Positions 58,881-64,000 of a stretch of 64,000 nucleotides of DNA are shown here, in pieces. The stretch comes from Plotosus lineatus (taxonomy: Eukaryota > Chordata > Actinopteri > Siluriformes > Plotosidae), in the NCBI GenBank assembly GCA_024760905.1, contig CM045737.1:18164848-18228847 (forward strand), given 5' to 3'. Position 1 is the first letter of the stretch. Every line of letters begins with the position of its first letter. A program made the position numbers and the translations under genes. The notes under the pieces were generated by a model. That model did no database searches. It was given only the letters and a program-made list of their open reading frames with translations, and was not told where the DNA came from.

Positions 58881-59355
58881 AATAGAATTGATTTTATATC
58901 AGTCAATATGACTTAATGTCATTAAAAGAAGACTTCAGTTTCTTTAGGTCTATTTATTTTCTGACAGTCATATTAGTAACATGTACTCAATTGTAAACAA
59001 GATCCTCTCCCTCTCTTGGTATGTGTTGAAAGCCCATCTAGACCATCCACTCACCCCTGACACTAATCCTGGTCTTAACATTCTTCTGACGCACCACCAT
59101 AGGAAGTTGGGGTGCAATGAACTGAGTACACCTGTGTGTCATTTCCGTTAATTACCACCGTACCATCTGCTGAACCAGTACCAAGTAAATGCTAGAGTCT
59201 TAGTCCTGCTTTACCTTTTGTAAGTTTGTCTTGGCGGAACATATCTGCGACGCAATTTTCTCAGTTCACGTGGTGATGTTTCAATATTTTTAATGCAAGT
59301 TTAACATTCTTGGCGATTAATTTTTTCCTACTTACTCATTTGCTCAACCATTAAA
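58881..59355. other. Nothing recognised
   Basis: No feature seen. Confidence 0.5.
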
Positions 59356-59610
59356 AGACTACCGGGGTCAGAGGGCAGACTCTTGGCAGACACTGGGCAA
59401 AGAATGGGTATACCCTGAACAGCTCACCAGACCATCGCAGGGCAACACATACAACCATTCGCACCTCAAGGAAATTCGGAACAGCCAATAAGCTTAATGT
59501 ACATGTCTTTGGACTTTAGAAGGATATCCAGAGGAAATCCATGCAAGCACAAGGAGAACATGCGAGCTCCGCACAGAAAACACACAAGCTCGGGTCACTC
59601 TGTCACACAG
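59356..59610 (-). repeat. L2-tailed SINE fragment
   Basis: gggtataccctgaacagctc, accagaccatcgcagggc, ttcggaacagccaataagc, catgtctttggactttagaa, aggagaacatgcgagctcc: antisense body of the L2-type SINE without its head. Confidence 0.75.
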
Positions 59611-60956
59611 ATTAATTTTCTGAGCATCTCAAAGTCAAGTGTCGAAAACTGTAAACATAGTAATATGATAATGCTTCTATAGGATGTTTGCATATTTTTT
59701 TTTTTTTACCAAATAGCTTTTAGGAATGGAACCAACAATATCAACAATTAAACAATAATTCAAATGCTTTCAAGAGATTTACAATCCTTCCTCTTACTTC
59801 TCATTTCTGTAAAAACCAATGCAGAAATAACTAAACACACTGACAGATAATGCTGTCTTCACAAAGTCACATGATCAAAAACTCTAAATATTCTTTTTTT
59901 TTTTGAGAAAGAAGGATCAGGTGTTTCATCAGGGACTTCTCCAATCGAAGAATCATGTAAAACGTGAAGTTCCCACGTGTACACACCACAGCATCTCCAA
60001 AACAAGTCATGTAGCGTGAGCAGTGCAACAATTCAGATTTAGAACATCCTACGGCATCCGTGTGGCTTAAGGGAATGAAGATTCATCCGCTTAGACACGT
60101 AGAGACATGTACAGGAATGAGTGTAGAGTCTGGAGCACAAAATGTCTCATTCTTGTGTGCCATCACACGACTTTCCAACAAGGCTACAATACAAACATAA
60201 AAACCATTTCTTTACCCCAGTCCATCATCTCTCTCGCTCATGAGAAAAGATTCGTTCTAAATACTTTAGCTATAAAAAGATGTTGCTTTTCAAATAAACA
60301 CAGTTTCCACGTTGCAGGAAGGAAGCAAGAAGCTTAAACTTTGAGACCGTTTAATTAAACATTTACCTTCGGGAGGTGTTCCTGAATCAGCACGCTTTTA
60401 GCTCATAACGAAGGTTAAAGCAGGCCTCATCATGCCTCCAAAAGTGTGCATCTGCACCCCTGCCTACATGTGCTTTTTGCAGATCACAGGGGTGTCATAA
60501 AAGCTATGTATGTAGAGGTGAGAGCGGGTAAACATCAACACCATCACCATTACAACGCAACAGTACTATCATAATTAAAGCAAACAACATCTGGTTGAGC
60601 AGTGAATTAGCTCATCCAACAGACATGAGGTCACTGGACTTTCATCGAGAGTTGCAATAATCACTATGATGTACATCACCACGATCAAAACAGAAGTAGC
60701 AACAATTCAGCTTCAAAATATACAGTATTTCCACATGCCCATTACACCCATACACAATTAGAGAGCTGATCCTCAACCAATACAGACACTGCAGGACACA
60801 GCCATTCTGTTAGCCGCTCTATTTTTATTATTATTTTTTTTAAACCAGCAGAACCTAATTTGCACATGAGTAAGATTAAACAAAATTCAGATGCTGCCAT
60901 TAGATGTTCGAGATGAGCTTTGTTCAAATTCTGCATCTTGGAATTTTTAAATAATT
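59611..60956. other. Nothing recognised
   Basis: Poly-T runs near 59697 and 59895; no exon or element recognised. Confidence 0.5.
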
Positions 60957-60971
60957 CTTTAACATTCTGAG

Positions 60972-61191
60972 CGACCCCCAGTGCAGCTAACTGGGTTATC
61001 AAAGGCGGGCCATGTCTCTCACTGTCTATGGCGAGAGGGCAAAGTCGTCAGCGTGTTTCTGTCCCTTACTATAAAGGGTTGTGACAGGAAGGGCATCCGA
61101 CGTAAAAACCTCTGCCAAATCAAATGTGCGAATCAGATGATTCGCTGTGGCGACTCCTGAGTAAAAGGGAAAAAGCCGAAAGGAAGACAGA
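60972..61191 (+). repeat. SINE-A, 5'-truncated, with 15-bp target-site duplication
   Basis: Begins in the middle of the body (ccccagtgcagctaactggg) and runs to the RTE-like tail (gctgtggcgactcctgag, agccgaaaggaagac). CTTTAACATTCTGAG flanks it at 60957-60971 and 61192-61206. The body is almost identical to 38052-38304 apart from a deletion near 61034, so it is probably young. Confidence 0.93.
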
Positions 61192-61206
61192 CTTTAACAT
61201 TCTGAG

Positions 61207-64000
61207 AGAAGATGATTTTTTGGAAGTACACTATTAGGGGTGTTGTGAACTTTGTGTTTAGGCCTGCTGGAGAATTTTACTCCGAGTGCTCTTGTTTCTA
61301 ATGAGATGTGTAACGGTAAAGAAAAATTAGTGGGGCATCAGATGGTGCGAGCTCAATGAGCCTTAAACACACATGCATGTGCACAAACATACACACACAC
61401 ACAGAACTAAATAACACCATGGCAAACAAAATTTATGGATCTGCCTTCCATATTGTAGACTCAAAAGGACATATTTTTCTGATGAGGTGATAAATTCAAG
61501 TACGCAGATGCGGAATACACTAAAAGGCATGTGAGGATGCACGCTGCCATTTCAGTGTCTTCAGAAGGGACTCTGGTACACTGCTATTAAGCTTCATTCA
61601 GCTCATTTCATCTTACTTGAACATAAAAAAAAAAGGTATACGTATTGCGAGGAAAACTTTACGTATATTATTTTAAAGCTACTGGAAACCCCCCCCCCAA
61701 TTAAATCAACTGGATTTATCTGTTTTTGCACACACACACACACACACACACACACTACTGAATGGACAAGCAACTTTGAATACCTCGATAATACAAACTG
61801 TGGAAATTTTACATATACACAATTTATTAGATTTATCCCAATTTTTACTGTCATCACAAAGCCAGCAATATATCCTGTCATAAGGAATATCCAATGAAAT
61901 ATGGACTCACACAGGACATCAACATAGCTGCACCCCCCCCCCTTTTTTTTTTTGAAATATAGTCATTGGCAATTTTCCTGCAGTCACATAAATAATGCAC
62001 AGCCAGCAGTTTTTTTTCCTGATAAATCCAAAGCAGAACTAGTTTTGAGACTTGTTGTCAGGGTTATACATCAAGAGATTGCTATCTATTTAGACTGAAT
62101 AGGAGCACCTATATGCAGGACACTGCTCTCCAACAGTTGAAGCCCCTGGGCGGAGAACGTGTTTAGTGTCTCTTTTATGAGCTTTATGTCTGTATGCCAG
62201 CTGAGTCACAGCCATCTGATATACACGAGACATAAATGCACTCCATACACCATCAAAAGTGAGACGGTGAAAATGTAATGGCTAGAACCATTGTTAAATG
62301 AGATAAAAGGACAAACCATGAGGCAGCTGTGGTCCCATCACCTCTATGGCCAGCACCAACAGTTTATAATGCATTATGACATTTAATCCCATTTAAATCT
62401 CAGTGGTGGCAGTGGCAGAAATACAAGCACTGCTGACAATTCAATGTGTATACGTAAATGAGAATAAACAGCCGCAATGTTTTCTCGTTTCTGTTTTGGT
62501 CTCAGTCAACCAAAAACATATTTTTTGCCCAAGGCCTCCAATTATGTAGTACATGCAAACACAAAGTCAAAAGCATGGAATGACTGGGATGGTTCGTATC
62601 CACAAAAACCACAAATAATGGAACAGTTTCTTTCTGCCATAGGAGCCTTTAAACTGCAAAAAGAAAACTAAAAAGAGGGAATCAGTCAACCTCCGAGTAG
62701 TTCCGGATTCATCAGAAATGTTGTACCTTTCATAGTCCTGGAAACATTTCATAGTTACCCCAACCCTTTGACCGTCTCACTGCAGCCGAGCCCAACAAAC
62801 AGGGAATATACCTTAAAACAACCAACTTCATTCTGAATGGCTGCCCACTGCTGAGACTCTCTGAACAAATAACACTCAATCTAGTCCAGGTAAGCAAACA
62901 AACTTGCAAAGTAAATGAATGTTTGTGGAGCAAGCATGGAAATCAAAAGCTTGAAAGAGCATGACATCATGCAACGGACGATGCATATTAAATTGGAAAT
63001 CAACTTGTGAAATAAACACTAAAAAGGCAAACCCAGACTCAGACACCTACCCATCGGAAAAATGATCAGGCAGAATCCAAAACATATTTTAGCAATGGAG
63101 GTATGGTGTGGTGATCTAAAATATCGAAAACATTATTCAGAATATTCACCAGTTAAAGTAACTGTGCCCTTTATAACGAAGAGCCTATAATATAGTCTGA
63201 ATAATTAGTAGAAGACTGTACACAATATGCAAAGTCTTAAAAAAAGTTATATATTATATTATAATGGCTTTGTTAAGTTCCTAAGCATTAATAGCCAAGT
63301 TAGAAAAATACTGTTTAAAAGTCCACAACATCAGCATACAACATAGCAATCATGCCCCGCCCCCCATGTTTTCTATAACTGTGGAGTTCCCCTGAATCAT
63401 GTTGTTAAAAAAGTCCGATAACAAATCAAACCAGGTTTCCAGGTAATACAATCAACTTGATCTAATTTAACTCAAGAGTTGGTATTAGTCCAAGATAAAG
63501 TCTTTTTGGAATGAAATGAATTCTTGAATACAAAGGGAGACATTAAAAATGAATGAACTTGCAAGTTCAGCACACTTCCCTGACTGGTCTGTGAAACCGT
63601 CCTGTATTATTTTGGACAAGTGGCAACCCTAGTCATAGCCCGCCTTCTACAGAGAATATAATACCAACCTTTGGAGTGAAAGCCGGAGGAGACAGAAGTG
63701 TTAGCAGTAGACGATAAGATGAGTAAGCGACCAAGCAAAGCAAAGACAAAAGGCGTCATGGAAAGAGAACAAAAGCGAGACAGGAAAAGAAGAAGAAATC
63801 CGATCCGGGCTGAATCTTGTCTTCAGCCTTTTCTACTTGTCCTTAAGCCATAAAAGGCTTGGGAACCTGTCATGGACTCCTAACCACTTACTCAACCCTC
63901 TCAAAGAAGCCTGGAAGACAATCTTTCAGAGCAAATGTCCTGCGTCATGTTCTCAATCTTCAGCATTTAGCCATGTTGTTGTCCTGAGCATGATCACGAT
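61207..64000. other. Nothing recognised apart from simple repeats
   Basis: (CA)n at about 61729-61756 and C/T runs near 61688 and 61934. A short basic open frame at 63720-63854 (MSKRPSKAKTKGVM...) has no recognised family. No CpG-rich promoter was noticed up to the window end. Confidence 0.5.

Noticed and set aside
63720..63854. Short basic plus-strand frame MSKRPSKAKTKGVM...
   Set aside because: Only 44 codons, dominated by Lys/Arg, no family recognised and no promoter or splice context.

Overview
The window looks like vertebrate, almost certainly teleost fish, genomic DNA. Intron-scale AT-rich sequence, long (TA)n/(CA)n microsatellites, fish-type LINE fragments (Rex1-, Rex3/RTE- and I/Nimb-like), Tc1, hAT and many Tigger/pogo elements, and tRNA-derived SINEs account for most recognisable structure. 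There is no prokaryotic gene organisation. The species cannot be fixed from the sequence.

One host gene is supported: the 5' coding part of a DAAM1-type formin on the minus strand. Its start-codon exon (ATG at 22615, donor at 22432/22431) is joined in phase 0 across a 9,249-bp intron to a 90-bp exon (13094-13183). The splice joins ...MFSELV to [14 protein letters not shown]..., which agrees with the DAAM1 N-terminus as I know it. Everything else appears to be intron or 5' flank of this gene. The later GBD/FH3, FH1 and FH2 exons must lie to the left of base 1. The promoter and upstream untranslated exon(s) were not found and may lie beyond base 64000.

Layout. 1-13.1 kb (intron after the 90-bp exon): Tigger elements, a Rex1-like LINE split by a Tigger MITE, a nested Tigger/hAT/chimeric-MITE stack (4.2-6.7 kb), a giant foldback element (7.7-8.9 kb) and MITEs. 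13.1-22.6 kb (intron between the two exons): SINE remnants, microsatellites, about 4 kb of plain intron, then a pogo-like element, an RTE fragment and a Tigger fragment close to the exon. 22.7-28.0 kb: plain sequence. 28.0-32.4 kb: an RTE LINE with a 16-bp target-site duplication, a Tigger element and an antisense Rex3-like LINE. 34-38 kb: two short 5'-truncated RTE copies with target-site duplications, a pogo-like element and a full SINE. 43.5-47.4 kb: a Tigger MITE and an antisense I-like LINE split by a SINE and another Tigger. 48.5-58.9 kb: a dense transposon cluster including a nested pogo-like element, a Tc1 relic and a second RTE LINE nearly identical to the first. 59-64 kb: mostly plain sequence with a recent truncated SINE.

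No transposon here encodes an intact protein. The relationships between elements are the informative part: a tRNA-derived SINE that shares the 3' tail of the RTE LINE, RTE copies with clean target-site duplications, several Tigger-type terminal-repeat families all flanked by TA, a chimeric MITE with ends from two families, and an inverted-duplication foldback within the gene. I saw nothing that qualifies as a new cellular system; the novel-looking signals are structural.
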